A stretch of DNA of 47,153 bases from Urinicoccus timonensis (lineage in GTDB: Bacteria > Bacillota > Clostridia > Tissierellales > Peptoniphilaceae): contig NZ_OCTU01000003.1 of the NCBI RefSeq assembly GCF_900232945.1, positions 1-47,153 on the forward strand, in the 5' to 3' direction. The notes under the pieces were generated by a model that saw only the letters and a list, made by a program, of their open reading frames with translations, did not search any database and had not been told where the DNA came from. Each line of letters begins with the position of its first letter. Position 1 is the first letter of the stretch. This document shows positions 1 to 7,869 of this stretch, in pieces. The position numbers and the translations under genes are program-made.

Positions 1-345
1 GAGATAGGAGCAATCTTAAGAGAATTGTGTAGTTGGAAAGAAGTAAATATAATAGAAGCCGAAGTCTGCCCAGACCATGTGCATATGCTCTTAGAGATAC
101 CACCCAAATTAAGCGTCTCAAGCTTTAAGGGATTTTTAAAAGGAAAAAGTAGCATCATGATTTACGAACGATGGGGAAGCTTAAAATATAAATATAGAGG
201 GCGACAATTTTGGTGTTGAGGATATTATGTAGATACAGCCGGTAAAAACACAAAAGCAATCCAAGAATATATAAAAAGTCAACTTAAAGAAGATGAATTA
301 AGTGGACAAGTAACAATGGACAACTTAGACCCCTTTAAGGGGTAG
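1..345 (+). pseudogene. tnpA: Decayed IS200/IS605-family TnpA (Y1 transposase), 5' end outside window
   Basis: The frame is open from the window edge, meets an in-frame TGA at 217-219 and then continues as recognisable TnpA to TAG at 343-345. It aligns with the intact copy at 36713-37171: the HUH motif PDHVHML is present, the stop falls at FWC*GYY where the intact copy reads FWAEGYY, and the helix expected to carry the catalytic tyrosine (EYIKSQ) lies after the stop. A truncated product would lack that tyrosine, so this copy should be inactive unless the stop is read through. The two copies differ at many residues, so this is an older or separate insertion rather than a recent duplicate. The N-terminus is outside the window. 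Confidence 0.85.
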
Positions 346-450
346 CAAGTAAAAATTGCGTGTGGTAAACCACAGGCGCCCTTGAGACGTAGCTAGTAAA
401 AAAGGCCCTTTGGGCCGCAAGAGAAAAACCACCGACTACGCCGGTGGATT
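346..450 (+). repeat. Structured right end of the decayed IS200-type element
   Basis: Three hairpins follow the broken tnpA: TGTGGT-AA-ACCACA (361-374), GGCCC-TTT-GGGCC (404-416) and CCACCG...CGGTGG (429-447). A CTTGAGACG string at 391-399 recurs downstream of the intact tnpA near 37.24 kb. Subterminal hairpins at element ends are the substrates recognised by IS200/IS605 TnpA, so this is read as the element's right end. The exact boundary cannot be fixed from one copy. Confidence 0.55.
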
Positions 451-530
451 CTTATTGCAAGGGGGGAACATGTTGATATGGGGGAATCATGGTTATTGTT
501 TTTGTTCTATATATTATATCTTCTGATTAT

Positions 531-561
531 CAATAAGGGCCGGACAAGCCGGCCCCTACAA
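531..561. repeat. REP-like GC-rich palindrome
   Basis: GGGCCGG and CCGGCCC pair across a short loop, with CCTACAATT on the right flank. Read on the minus strand it is TTGTAGGGG followed by a GC palindrome, the form of the short dispersed palindromic repeats found in many Firmicutes genomes. Only one copy was noticed here, so the repeat status is inference. No coding potential was seen around it. Confidence 0.4.
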
Positions 562-586
562 TTGTTTTTATTCATCCAAACCATAC

Positions 587-613
587 AAAAAACCAGTCGG
601 TTTTCCCGACTGG
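587..613 (-). terminator. Intrinsic terminator of the MltG-like gene
   Basis: CCAGTCGG and CCGACTGG form an 8-bp stem over a 5-nt loop. Read on the minus strand the stem is followed by a T run. It lies just past the stop codon of the minus-strand gene at 620. The plus side also has a short T run, so it may work in both directions. Confidence 0.75.
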
Positions 614-619
614 CTATTT

Positions 620-1234
620 TTATTGTTCCACTTCTTGGCAGAGGGTTTTAATTAAATCATCGACTTTAATGGGGCAGGAAACTTTATGGGTGCCAGGCTT
701 GAATTGGCCTTGGACTCCCAGGGCCTTGACTCTTTGGACGAAGGCGGGTTTACTGGCAATGAGGTCTTGGGCCAAAAGGATGTCGGCCACTTGTTCATTG
801 GTGACATTACTGGGTAGGGTTACGCTGATATCTTGTAGGCTAGCCAGCTTGTCCTTGGTTAAGATATGGATCATTTCCTTGACGGTGGCATCTTGGGGGA
901 TGGTAAAATCTCCAGGGACGAAGTAGTTATAGACGCCCATTTCTGTAGCGACTTGGATGAAACTGGCCTTGTCTTTAATGATGCCTTGAGCCAAGAGGGT
1001 GTCGGCAACGGTTTTTACATTGACATCGCCTTCCAGGCTAATTTCTTTCCCCTTGGGGGCTTCAATTTCTTCTTCTACTATGTCAGGAGTGGCGGCCTTG
1101 GATAGGTGGGCCCGGCTGGTGAGGTTTCCGATTCCCAGGTAGACAATGCCTAAGAAGATGGATAGGATCAGGAGGGTAATCAGGATCCGGCCTATGTGGA
1201 CCAGGGCCTGGGACATCCATTGACTAAATTTCAT
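620..1234 (-). CDS. MltG/YceG-like membrane protein without the catalytic domain
   Basis: This 204-residue protein has one N-terminal membrane segment (about residues 16-36, ILITLLILSIFLGIVYLGIG) followed by an extracytoplasmic part. That part contains two copies of a roughly 50-residue unit (about 75-128 and 145-198) of the form ADTLLAQGII...FVPGDFTIP and ADILLAQDLI...FKPGTHKV. The unit matches the substrate-side, LysM-like portion of YceG/MltG proteins. MltG endolytic transglycosylases are usually over 330 residues with a conserved catalytic Glu in the C-terminal domain, which is absent here. A role in binding cell-wall glycans is inference. The stop is followed by a terminator and the start shares a compact divergent promoter with the pseudouridine synthase. 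Confidence 0.7.
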   Translation of the reverse strand: MKFSQWMSQALVHIGRILITLLILSIFLGIVYLGIGNLTSRAHLSKAATPDIVEEEIEAPKGKEISLEGDVNVKTVADTLLAQGIIKDKASFIQVATEMGVYNYFVPGDFTIPQDATVKEMIHILTKDKLASLQDISVTLPSNVTNEQVADILLAQDLIASKPAFVQRVKALGVQGQFKPGTHKVSCPIKVDDLIKTLCQEVEQ

Positions 1235-1260
1235 AATATTCCTCTTTTCTATATTTTGTC

Positions 1261-1294
1261 TGTTATAATAATTAATTATAGGTCTATTATAACA
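1261..1294. promoter_or_regulatory. Symmetric divergent extended -10 promoters
   Basis: TGTTATAAT at 1261-1269 and its exact reverse complement ATTATAACA at 1286-1294 form a 9-bp inverted repeat. Each arm is a textbook extended -10 (TGN-TATAAT), one facing the pseudouridine synthase gene and the other facing the MltG-like gene. Neither has a convincing -35 box, which extended -10 promoters can do without. Confidence 0.6.
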
Positions 1295-1316
1295 AAAAAT
1301 TCACTAAGGGGAAACA

Positions 1317-2249
1317 ATGAAGGAATTTAGGATTGATCGAAATGATGCCGACCAAAGGTTGGACCGCTACCTGGCTAAACTTTTGCCGGGAGCAGGCAAG
1401 GGGCTTTTACAAAAGTCCCTACGAAAAAAGAATATTACAGTGAATGGGAAAAAGGCCTCTCCCCAGGATATGGTCCAAGAAGGGGACTTGGTTAAGGTTT
1501 TTTTCTCTGATGAAACTTTGGATAAGTTTATGAGGGATAGAAAAAAATTTGTAGGCCAAGGGGTCAAGGTCTTGTATGAAGATGACAATTTGATCTTGCT
1601 GGACAAGCCCCTAGGCCGGTTGACCCATTCTTCCAAGGATTGCCGGGAGGGTAATATGGTGGATGACCTGGTGGCTTATTTGATCCAAAAGGGGGACTAC
1701 AACCCCAGGCTGGAAAGGACCTTTACTCCGGCTTTTTGTAACCGGCTGGACCGGAATACTTCGGGGATTTTAATTGGGGCCAAAAATGCCCAGGCCTTGA
1801 GACTTTTGAACCAGGCCATGCAGGACAGGGAGATTGAAAAACACTACTATGCCCTGGTTCGGGGGACCTTTAAGGACCAAACCCGGGTGACCAAGTCTGG
1901 AAGGAAGATCCAGGAAAAAAATAAGATGGTGGCTGGGGATGACTTGGCCATGGAGACGATTTTTAGTCCGGTGATTTCCGGGGACTATTCCTTGGTGGAT
2001 GCCAACCTCTTGACGGGCAAGACCCATCAAATCCGCTACCACCTCCAAAGTTTGGGCTTCCCCATCTTGGGGGACAAGAAGTACGGGGACGGGGGCCAGG
2101 GTCAATGGCTCCATAACTACCAGGTCATCTTCCACACCAAGGGAGATCTGGCTTATTTAAAGGACCGGGTTTTTACCAGCCCTATTCCAGAAAAATTGGA
2201 CCGGATTGCCCGGGACTATCTGGGTCAAGACTACAAGGAAAAATTATAA
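1317..2249 (+). CDS. RluA-family 23S/tRNA pseudouridine synthase
   Basis: Enzymes of this family convert specific uridines in rRNA or tRNA to pseudouridine. An N-terminal S4-like RNA-binding region (residues 1-75, with RLDRYLAKLLPGAGKGLLQK) is followed by the catalytic domain. The signature NRLDRNTSGILIGAKN near residue 143 carries the catalytic Asp (family form HRLDxxTSG). The segment GKTHQIRYHLQSLGFPILGD is the conserved C-terminal motif. The length of 310 aa is normal. The start ATG has AAGGGG 5 nt upstream. RluC, RluD and other subgroups cannot be separated by eye, so the target uridine is unknown. Confidence 0.9.
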   Translation: MKEFRIDRNDADQRLDRYLAKLLPGAGKGLLQKSLRKKNITVNGKKASPQDMVQEGDLVKVFFSDETLDKFMRDRKKFVGQGVKVLYEDDNLILLDKPLGRLTHSSKDCREGNMVDDLVAYLIQKGDYNPRLERTFTPAFCNRLDRNTSGILIGAKNAQALRLLNQAMQDREIEKHYYALVRGTFKDQTRVTKSGRKIQEKNKMVAGDDLAMETIFSPVISGDYSLVDANLLTGKTHQIRYHLQSLGFPILGDKKYGDGGQGQWLHNYQVIFHTKGDLAYLKDRVFTSPIPEKLDRIARDYLGQDYKEKL

Positions 2250-2262
2250 GATTAGAAAAAGT

Positions 2263-2316
2263 TTGCAAAAGTGGACTTTTTCCCTTATAATAATACCCAG
2301 AGGGGGTGTAGGTATT
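2263..2316 (+). promoter_or_regulatory. copA promoter with candidate CsoR operator
   Basis: TTGCAA (2263-2268) and TATAAT (2286-2291) are separated by exactly 17 bp. Immediately downstream lies an inverted repeat, AATACC (2292-2297) and GGTATT (2311-2316), with a G-rich centre (GGGGG). It resembles the GC-centred pseudo-palindromes bound by CsoR repressors. It covers the expected transcription start, the ribosome site and the TTG start of copA. A csoR gene closes the same operon, so copper-responsive autoregulation is the natural inference. Confidence 0.65.
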
Positions 2317-4822
2317 GAAAGAAAAATTTATTGTAACAGGCATGACCTGCTCAGCCTGTCAAAATGCAGTGGAAAAAAGTGTCCAGGCCCTGGAGGGGGT
2401 TGAATCGGTTTCGGTCAACCTTCTGACAGGGGACATGCTGGTGGAGAGCCAAGGGGATCTAAGACAAGAGGTGGTCCGGGCTGTCCAATCAGCAGGCTAT
2501 GGGGTAAGGGACCAAGAAGGGGAAGGAGCTAGTCCGACGAAAGAAGACCCAGCAGCAGACTTAAAGAGGTCTTTTCTCTCTTCTTTGATTTTTTTAATTC
2601 CCTTATTCTATATAGCCATGGGACCCATGATGGGGCTGCCGACTTTTCCTTTTTTCCAAGGAATGAAAAACAGTTTGATTTTGGCCCTGAGTCAATGTCT
2701 TTTGACTTTGCCGATTTTAATCCTCAACCGGAGGTATTTTATTTCAGGCTTTAAGGCTTTGGCCCACAGACGACCCACTATGGATTCTCTAGTGGCTGTG
2801 GGATCTGGGGCGGCCTTTTTATATGGACTTTTTGTCATCTACCAATTGGCCTATGGTTTTTCCTACCAGGATATGGACAGGATCGCCCGCTACCACCACG
2901 ACCTTTATTTCGAATCGGCGGGGATGATTTTAACCTTGATAACCATGGGTAAGTGGTTGGAAGCCCGGGCCAAGTCCAAGACTACCGGGGCCATTGACCA
3001 GCTCATGGACTTAACGCCAGACCTGGCTACGGTTCGACGGGATGGCGTGGAAGAAACCATTCCCCTGGACCAGGTCAGGTTGGGGGACTTGGTTTTAATC
3101 AAGCCTGGCCAATCTATCCCTGTAGACGGGGTGATTGTTAAGGGTCAGACCACGGTGGACCAATCTTCCCTAACGGGAGAAAGTCTCCCAGTGGACAAGG
3201 GGGTCAAAGACCAAGTTTTGGCCGCTACCATCAACCTGGAGAGCTATATTGAAGTCCAGGTGGACCGGGTAGGGGAAGAAACCACCATCAATAAGATTAT
3301 TGCCCTGGTAAAGGATGCCAATGCTAGTAAGGCTCCTATTGCCAAGTTGGCGGACCAGATTTCTTCGATTTTTGTGCCGGCTGTTATGGCCATTAGCCTG
3401 CTGACTTTTCTAGTTTGGATGCTTTTGGGCTATGGCTTGGAATTTGCCCTGGGCAAGATGATTGCCGTTTTGGTCATCTCCTGTCCCTGTGCCTTGGGCC
3501 TGGCTACGCCTGTGGCCATTATGGTGGGAACAGGTATGGGGGCCAAGAAGGGAATCTTGTTTAAAAACGCTGAGGCCCTGGAGGAACTCCACAAGGTCAA
3601 GGAAGTTTTTTTAGACAAGACCGGAACCATTACCCAGGGTCAACCCCAGGTAGTGGATTGGATTGACTATGGGGGCTTGGACCAGGAGAAGGAAAGGATT
3701 GCTCTTTTAGAGGGCCAGTCGGAACACCCCCTGGCCAAGGCCCTGGTGGACTATTTGCCTGAAGTCCAGGGAGAAAAAGAAGATTTTGACTTTCAAAACA
3801 TCCTGGGCCAAGGTCTGGTGGGGGATTTTGCCTCTGGCCAGCTCCTTTTAGGAAATAAAAAGCTAATGGATGCTTTTTCCATAGAAATTCAGGACCTGGA
3901 TGACCTGGAAGGTCGATCTAAAGAGGGGAAAACTCTCTTGTATGTGGCCAAGGAAGGGAAGTTTCTTGGAGCAGTGGCCCTAGCTGACCAGATCAAGGAA
4001 GGGTCCAAGGAGGCCATTGACCAATTAAGGGCCCGAGGCTTGAAAACTGTCATGTTAACGGGAGACCATGCCCTGACAGCCCAAGCCATTGCCAAGGACC
4101 TGGCCCTGGATGAAATTGTAGCCGGGATCTTCCCGGACCAAAAGGAAGGCCAGGTTCGCCAAGGACAAAAATCTGGCAAGGTGGCCATGGTGGGAGATGG
4201 AATCAATGATGCTCCGGCCTTGGCTCGGGCAGAAGTTGGAGTGGCCATTGGGGCTGGAACAGATATTGCCATTGACTCGGCCGATGTGGTTTTAATGCAT
4301 TCTGACCTGGGAGACTTTGTCTATGCCTGGGACCTGAGTGCCGCTACGGTGAAAAATATCAAGGAAAATTTATTCTGGGCCTTTTTCTACAATGTCATTG
4401 GGATTCCCATTGCTGCGGGAGTCTTTTACCCCAGCTTTTCCCTGAGTTTAAGCCCCATGATTGCGGCCTTTGCCATGAGTATGTCCAGTCTTTTTGTGGT
4501 GACCAATGCCCTGAGACTCAATGCCTTTAAGGCCAAGACCCTGCCAGTGGACCAAGAGTCCAAGAAAGAAAGTATTGTTCGAGAAAGTTTTGATGAAAAA
4601 ATAGAAAGGAAGGATTCTATGAATCAAATTGTATTAAAGGTTGAAGGAATGACTTGTGGCCATTGCAAAAAGAGAGTAGAAGAGGCTTTGGAAGCTCTTG
4701 AAGGAGTCAAGGGGGAAGTGTCCTTGGAAGAAAAACAAGTAACTATTTCCTATCCAGATGAAGTTTCCATCAAGGACCTAAAGGATGCCATCCAAGCAGC
4801 TGGCTATGAAGTGGTTTCATGA
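2315..4822 (+). CDS. copA: Copper(I)-translocating P1B-type ATPase with HMA domains at both ends
   Basis: This 835-aa inner-membrane pump exports Cu(I) using ATP. In order it has an N-terminal HMA domain with GMTCSAC (Cys12, Cys15), paired membrane helices, TGES, the transmembrane metal site CPC (390-392), the phosphorylated Asp434 in DKTGTIT, the SEHPLAK nucleotide-site motif, the GDGINDAPALA hinge, and late helices with FYN and MSMSS, the residues typical of Cu(I)-specific pumps. Unusually, a second HMA domain (GMTCGHC, Cys781 and Cys784) is fused at the C-terminus (about 769-835). The start is TTG, chosen because AGGGGG lies 7 nt upstream and the HMA domain begins at once. The csoR gene overlaps its stop by 4 bp. 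Confidence 0.95.
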   Translation: MKEKFIVTGMTCSACQNAVEKSVQALEGVESVSVNLLTGDMLVESQGDLRQEVVRAVQSAGYGVRDQEGEGASPTKEDPAADLKRSFLSSLIFLIPLFYIAMGPMMGLPTFPFFQGMKNSLILALSQCLLTLPILILNRRYFISGFKALAHRRPTMDSLVAVGSGAAFLYGLFVIYQLAYGFSYQDMDRIARYHHDLYFESAGMILTLITMGKWLEARAKSKTTGAIDQLMDLTPDLATVRRDGVEETIPLDQVRLGDLVLIKPGQSIPVDGVIVKGQTTVDQSSLTGESLPVDKGVKDQVLAATINLESYIEVQVDRVGEETTINKIIALVKDANASKAPIAKLADQISSIFVPAVMAISLLTFLVWMLLGYGLEFALGKMIAVLVISCPCALGLATPVAIMVGTGMGAKKGILFKNAEALEELHKVKEVFLDKTGTITQGQPQVVDWIDYGGLDQEKERIALLEGQSEHPLAKALVDYLPEVQGEKEDFDFQNILGQGLVGDFASGQLLLGNKKLMDAFSIEIQDLDDLEGRSKEGKTLLYVAKEGKFLGAVALADQIKEGSKEAIDQLRARGLKTVMLTGDHALTAQAIAKDLALDEIVAGIFPDQKEGQVRQGQKSGKVAMVGDGINDAPALARAEVGVAIGAGTDIAIDSADVVLMHSDLGDFVYAWDLSAATVKNIKENLFWAFFYNVIGIPIAAGVFYPSFSLSLSPMIAAFAMSMSSLFVVTNALRLNAFKAKTLPVDQESKKESIVRESFDEKIERKDSMNQIVLKVEGMTCGHCKKRVEEALEALEGVKGEVSLEEKQVTISYPDEVSIKDLKDAIQAAGYEVVS
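4605..4822 (+). other. Internal ribosome site and start inside copA: candidate free CopZ chaperone
   Basis: Within copA, AAAGGAAGG (4605-4613) lies 5 nt before an in-frame ATG at 4619. Translation from there gives a 67-residue HMA protein (MNQIVLKVEGMTCGHC...), the size and fold expected for the copper chaperone CopZ. The region upstream (about residues 735-768 of CopA) is a charged linker. The gene may therefore make both a long pump and a separate chaperone, or may be a recent fusion of copA and copZ that kept the old ribosome site. Use of the site is inference. Confidence 0.5.
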
Positions 4823-5094
4823 AAAGTGATCCCATCCAGGCCAGTCGCCTGATTAAAACTGCTCGGGGCCAGCTAGACGGTCTTTTAAAGATGATTGAAG
4901 AGGACCGCTACTGTATTGACATTGCCCACCAAATTTCAGCAACCCAAAGTATTTTGAACCGGGTCAAGGTGGACCTATTAACGGCCCACATTGACCATTG
5001 TGTCAAGGAGTCCATCCAGGTCCAGGACCAAGAGGACCTGGATGTCAAGTTGAAGGAAATCAAGACCATTATTAAACAATTGGCCAAGAATTAG
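4819..5094 (+). CDS. csoR: CsoR-family copper-sensing repressor
   Basis: This 91-residue all-helical DUF156 protein represses copper efflux genes until Cu(I) binds. The Cu(I) ligand set Cys32-His57-Cys61 is visible (RYCIDIAH and AHIDHC), with the 25- and 4-residue spacing of characterised CsoR. The absence of other patterns argues for copper rather than nickel or sulfide sensing. ATGA overlap with the copA stop implies translational coupling. A candidate operator lies in front of copA. A terminator follows. Confidence 0.92.
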   Translation: MKSDPIQASRLIKTARGQLDGLLKMIEEDRYCIDIAHQISATQSILNRVKVDLLTAHIDHCVKESIQVQDQEDLDVKLKEIKTIIKQLAKN

Positions 5095-5100
5095 TCTTTG

Positions 5101-5175
5101 GTCAAGTATTTCTTGACCTGGAGACAAATAAAGAGTAAAGTTAAGATAAGAAGAAAGAGCCTACGGGCTCTTTTG
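5101..5175 (+). terminator. Terminator after copA-csoR
   Basis: AAGAGCC-TAC-GGGCTCTT (5155-5172) is a compact stem followed by TTTT and T-rich DNA. A second small inverted repeat, GTCAAG-TATTT-CTTGAC, sits at 5101-5117 just after the csoR stop. Confidence 0.7.
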
Positions 5176-5193
5176 GTTTAGATGGAGGGAAAA

Positions 5194-5415
5194 ATGGCTT
5201 TTAAATACGAATTGTTAGAATCCTTAGGTGTCCTATCGGAGTCAGCCAGTGGCTGGACCAAGGAGTTAAATATTGTTTCTTACAATGACCAAGAAGGCAA
5301 GTATGACTTAAGACAATGGGCCCCAGACCATGAAAAAATGGCCAAGGGGATTACCCTATCCAAGGAGGAAGTTCGCGCCTTGAGAGACTTGCTCAACTCC
5401 TTAGACCTTGATTAG
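5194..5415 (+). CDS. YdbC/PC4-like single-stranded nucleic-acid-binding protein
   Basis: This small 73-residue protein reads MAFKYELLESLGVLSE...GWTKELNIVSYN...KYDLRQWAPDHEKMAKGITLSKEE. This is the pattern of the YdbC family, whose members fold like the eukaryotic coactivator PC4 and bind single-stranded DNA. The role in bacteria is unclear. An upstream in-frame ATG at 5182 would bury the GGAGGG ribosome site (5184-5189) inside the gene, so the ATG at 5194 is preferred. It is followed 8 nt later by the zinc-ribbon membrane protein and is probably co-transcribed with it. Confidence 0.8.
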   Translation: MAFKYELLESLGVLSESASGWTKELNIVSYNDQEGKYDLRQWAPDHEKMAKGITLSKEEVRALRDLLNSLDLD

Positions 5416-5423
5416 GAGGACCC

Positions 5424-5825
5424 ATGGATCGATTTAAAAAATTTATCAGAAGTCGCTATGGCATGGACTCTTTAAACAAATTTCTTATCTTGGCTTCTCT
5501 AGTCATATCCATCTTACAGGGATTGGCAGCAAGTTACGACAAGGTCAAGCTGGCTGGATTTTTATCTACCTTTGCCATTGCTTTTTTTGTCTTTTTTGTC
5601 TACAGGGCCCTGTCAGGGAATGTGGCCTTGAGAAGGCTGGAAAATGAAAAGTTTCGTAAGATGTCCTTGCCTCTTAGAAAAAATTTAAGGAAAAAACAAA
5701 AGGATAAGAATTATGCCTATTTTACCTGTCCAAATTGCCATAAATCCTTGCGTGCACCTAAGAATTTAGGTAAGATAAGAGTAACGTGTAAGTCTTGTCA
5801 TGAGGAGTTTGAGGTTCGAACCTAG
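5424..5825 (+). CDS. Membrane protein with C-terminal zinc ribbon, function unknown
   Basis: The protein has 133 residues. Two hydrophobic helices (about 17-35 and 42-62, FLILASLVISILQGLAAS and LAGFLSTFAIAFFVFFVY) are followed by a strongly basic stretch and a zinc-ribbon-like tail with CPNCHKSLRAPKNLGK...CKSCHEEFEV, i.e. CxxC...CxxC. The tail should be cytoplasmic and may bind nucleic acid or protein. Similar short proteins occur near quality-control genes in anaerobic Firmicutes, but I know of no assigned role. The start ATG has AGGAGG 5 nt upstream. Confidence 0.7.
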   Translation: MDRFKKFIRSRYGMDSLNKFLILASLVISILQGLAASYDKVKLAGFLSTFAIAFFVFFVYRALSGNVALRRLENEKFRKMSLPLRKNLRKKQKDKNYAYFTCPNCHKSLRAPKNLGKIRVTCKSCHEEFEVRT

Positions 5826-5832
5826 GTCTTTC

Positions 5833-5861
5833 TTGTTGTTAAAATGGGCTTATGGTATAAT
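5833..5861 (+). promoter_or_regulatory. Promoter of the tig operon
   Basis: TTGTTG (5833-5838) and TATAAT (5856-5861) are spaced 17 bp apart and lie 33 bp before the tig start codon. This is a housekeeping sigma-A type promoter. No CtsR- or HrcA-like heat-shock repeat was noticed beside it. Confidence 0.65.
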
Positions 5862-5893
5862 TAGTTAGTTAATATGCAAAATGGAGGATGAAA

Positions 5894-7231
5894 ATGGATA
5901 AAAGTTACGAAAAGGAAAATAATACGGTACGGTTTAGCTTGTACCTACCAGCAGAAGAAGTAAAAAAAGCAGAAGATGCAGTTTACAAAAAGAATAAACA
6001 ATATTTTAATATTCCAGGTTTTCGGAAGGGAAAGGCTCCCAAAAAATTAATCGAAAACATGTATGGCAAGGACTTCTTTGTAGAAGATGCCATTAATGAA
6101 GTGCTTCCAAAGGTCTATGAAGAAAAGATTGAAGAATTAGAGCTTGATGTTATTGACCAACCAAAAGTTACGATTGATGAATACAATGCTGGTCAAGACG
6201 TGGAAGTAAAAATTGAAGTTGAAGTAAGCCCTGATGTAGAAATTGGCGACTATAAAAAGTTAGAAATTGAAAAGGTCTCTGAAGAAGTAACTGAAGACCA
6301 AATCAATACTCGTTTAGAACAAGAACGTCAAAAGAATGCAAGACGGGTCAACATTGATGACCGGAAGGCAGAAGACGGAGATATTGTATCTATCGACTAT
6401 ATCGGTCGTGTAGACGGGGAAGAATTTGAAGGCGGATCTGCCCAAGACCAAGAATTAGAATTAGGATCTGGTACCTTTATTCCAGGATTTGAAGAACAAA
6501 TTATGGGAAAAGAAATTGGCGAAACTTTTGATGTCAATGTAACCTTCCCTGAAAAATACCAAGCCAAGGAACTAGAAGGCAAGGATGCTGTGTTTGAAGT
6601 AACCCTAAAGGCTATTTCCAAGGAAGAACTTCCTGAAATCAACGATGACTTCATCATGGACATCAGTGAATTTGACACAGTAGATGAATATAAAAACCAC
6701 ATTAAGGAACACCTGGCAGAATCCAACAAGTCCTATGCTCGTCAAAAACGAGAAGAAGAATTGATGGAAGAATTGGTAAAAATTACCAAGGTTGACCTAC
6801 CCCAAGTTATGGTGGAAAGAGTCATTGATGACCGGGTAGCCAGCTATTCACAAAACTTCCAACAACAAGGTATCTCCATGGACCAATACCTGGCCATGCT
6901 CAACACCAATATGGAAGACTTTAGAGATTCTTTAAAAGAAGATGCAGAAAAAGTAGTCATTACCCGTCTAGCCATGGATGAAATTGTCCGCCAAGAAGGC
7001 TTTGAAGTGACTGAAGAAGAAATCAAACAAGAAGCTCAAGAAATTGCAGACAAGTATTTCGGCGAAGACGAAAAACAAAAAGAAGAAATGGTTAAATTTA
7101 TGCTCAACAGCAATGATGACCGGATGAAGCAAGACTTAACCTACCGTAAGGCAGTAGACTTCTTGCTTGAACATGCAAAAGAAGTAGAAAAGAAAGAAGA
7201 CGACAAAGAAGAAGCAGATGACCAAGAATAA
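5894..7231 (+). CDS. tig: Trigger factor, ribosome-associated chaperone and prolyl isomerase
   Basis: Trigger factor shields nascent chains at the ribosome exit tunnel. The N-terminal domain carries the ribosome-binding signature [13 protein letters not shown] near residue 42. An FKBP-type isomerase domain follows (about 150-245, [22 protein letters not shown]), then the long helical C-terminal domain ending in an acidic tail ([11 protein letters not shown]). At 445 aa the length is typical. An ATG at 5888 directly abuts the GGAGG at 5883-5887, so the ATG at 5894 (6-nt spacing) is chosen. It heads the run tig-clpP-clpX-lon-engB, a common Firmicutes arrangement. Confidence 0.95.
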   Translation: MDKSYEKENNTVRFSLYLPAEEVKKAEDAVYKKNKQYFNIPGFRKGKAPKKLIENMYGKDFFVEDAINEVLPKVYEEKIEELELDVIDQPKVTIDEYNAGQDVEVKIEVEVSPDVEIGDYKKLEIEKVSEEVTEDQINTRLEQERQKNARRVNIDDRKAEDGDIVSIDYIGRVDGEEFEGGSAQDQELELGSGTFIPGFEEQIMGKEIGETFDVNVTFPEKYQAKELEGKDAVFEVTLKAISKEELPEINDDFIMDISEFDTVDEYKNHIKEHLAESNKSYARQKREEELMEELVKITKVDLPQVMVERVIDDRVASYSQNFQQQGISMDQYLAMLNTNMEDFRDSLKEDAEKVVITRLAMDEIVRQEGFEVTEEEIKQEAQEIADKYFGEDEKQKEEMVKFMLNSNDDRMKQDLTYRKAVDFLLEHAKEVEKKEDDKEEADDQE

Positions 7232-7275
7232 GGTGGTTTGCGGATTCTTTGCAGATCATAGATGAGGTGATAAAT

Positions 7276-7860
7276 TTGGCATTAGTACCAATGGTTGTAG
7301 AACAAACAAATCGTGGAGAAAGGTCTTATGACATTTATTCAAGACTTTTGAAGGAAAGAATTATCTTCTTAAGTGGAGAAGTCAATGATGTCATGGCCGA
7401 TTTAATCGTGGCACAACTGTTATTTTTAGAATCAGAAGATCCCGACAAGGACATTCAAATTTATATCAACAGTCCTGGAGGATCTGTCAGTGCAGGTTTT
7501 GCTATTTATGACACCATGCAATATATCAAGCCCGATGTCTCCACAATTTGTATCGGAATGGCAGCTTCCATGGGGGCCTTTTTATTGGCAGCAGGGACCA
7601 TCGGCAAGAGATATGCCCTGCCAAATGCGGACATTATGATTCACCAACCTCTTGGAGGAGCCCAAGGTCAAGCCTCGGATATTAAAATCCATGCGGAAAA
7701 AATCTTAAAGACCAGGGAACGACTAAATAGGATCCTGTCAGACCGGACAGGAAAGTCCTATGAACAAATTGACTTGGATACAGACCGTGACTTCTATATG
7801 ACTGCCGATGAAGCTGTAGATTATGGCCTAATCGACAAGGTCGTTAGTTCACGGGTTTGA
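7276..7860 (+). CDS. clpP: ATP-dependent Clp protease proteolytic subunit
   Basis: ClpP is the barrel-shaped serine protease that degrades proteins fed by ClpX. The catalytic triad is visible: Ser98 in GMAASMGAF, His123 in IMIHQPLGG and the Asp in TDRDFYMTA. The product has 194 residues. The start is a TTG giving [19 protein letters not shown], which matches the conserved ClpP N-terminus. GAGGTGA lies 5 nt upstream, whereas an earlier in-frame TTG at 7249 has no ribosome site. It sits between tig and clpX. Confidence 0.95.
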   Translation: MALVPMVVEQTNRGERSYDIYSRLLKERIIFLSGEVNDVMADLIVAQLLFLESEDPDKDIQIYINSPGGSVSAGFAIYDTMQYIKPDVSTICIGMAASMGAFLLAAGTIGKRYALPNADIMIHQPLGGAQGQASDIKIHAEKILKTRERLNRILSDRTGKSYEQIDLDTDRDFYMTADEAVDYGLIDKVVSSRV

Positions 7861-7869
7861 GGTGTCTAG

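Noticed and set aside
6397..6729. Long minus-strand frames inside tig, lon, typA and copA (for example 110 aa here)
   Set aside because: They lie fully within conserved genes, have no ribosome sites and show serine-rich shadow composition.
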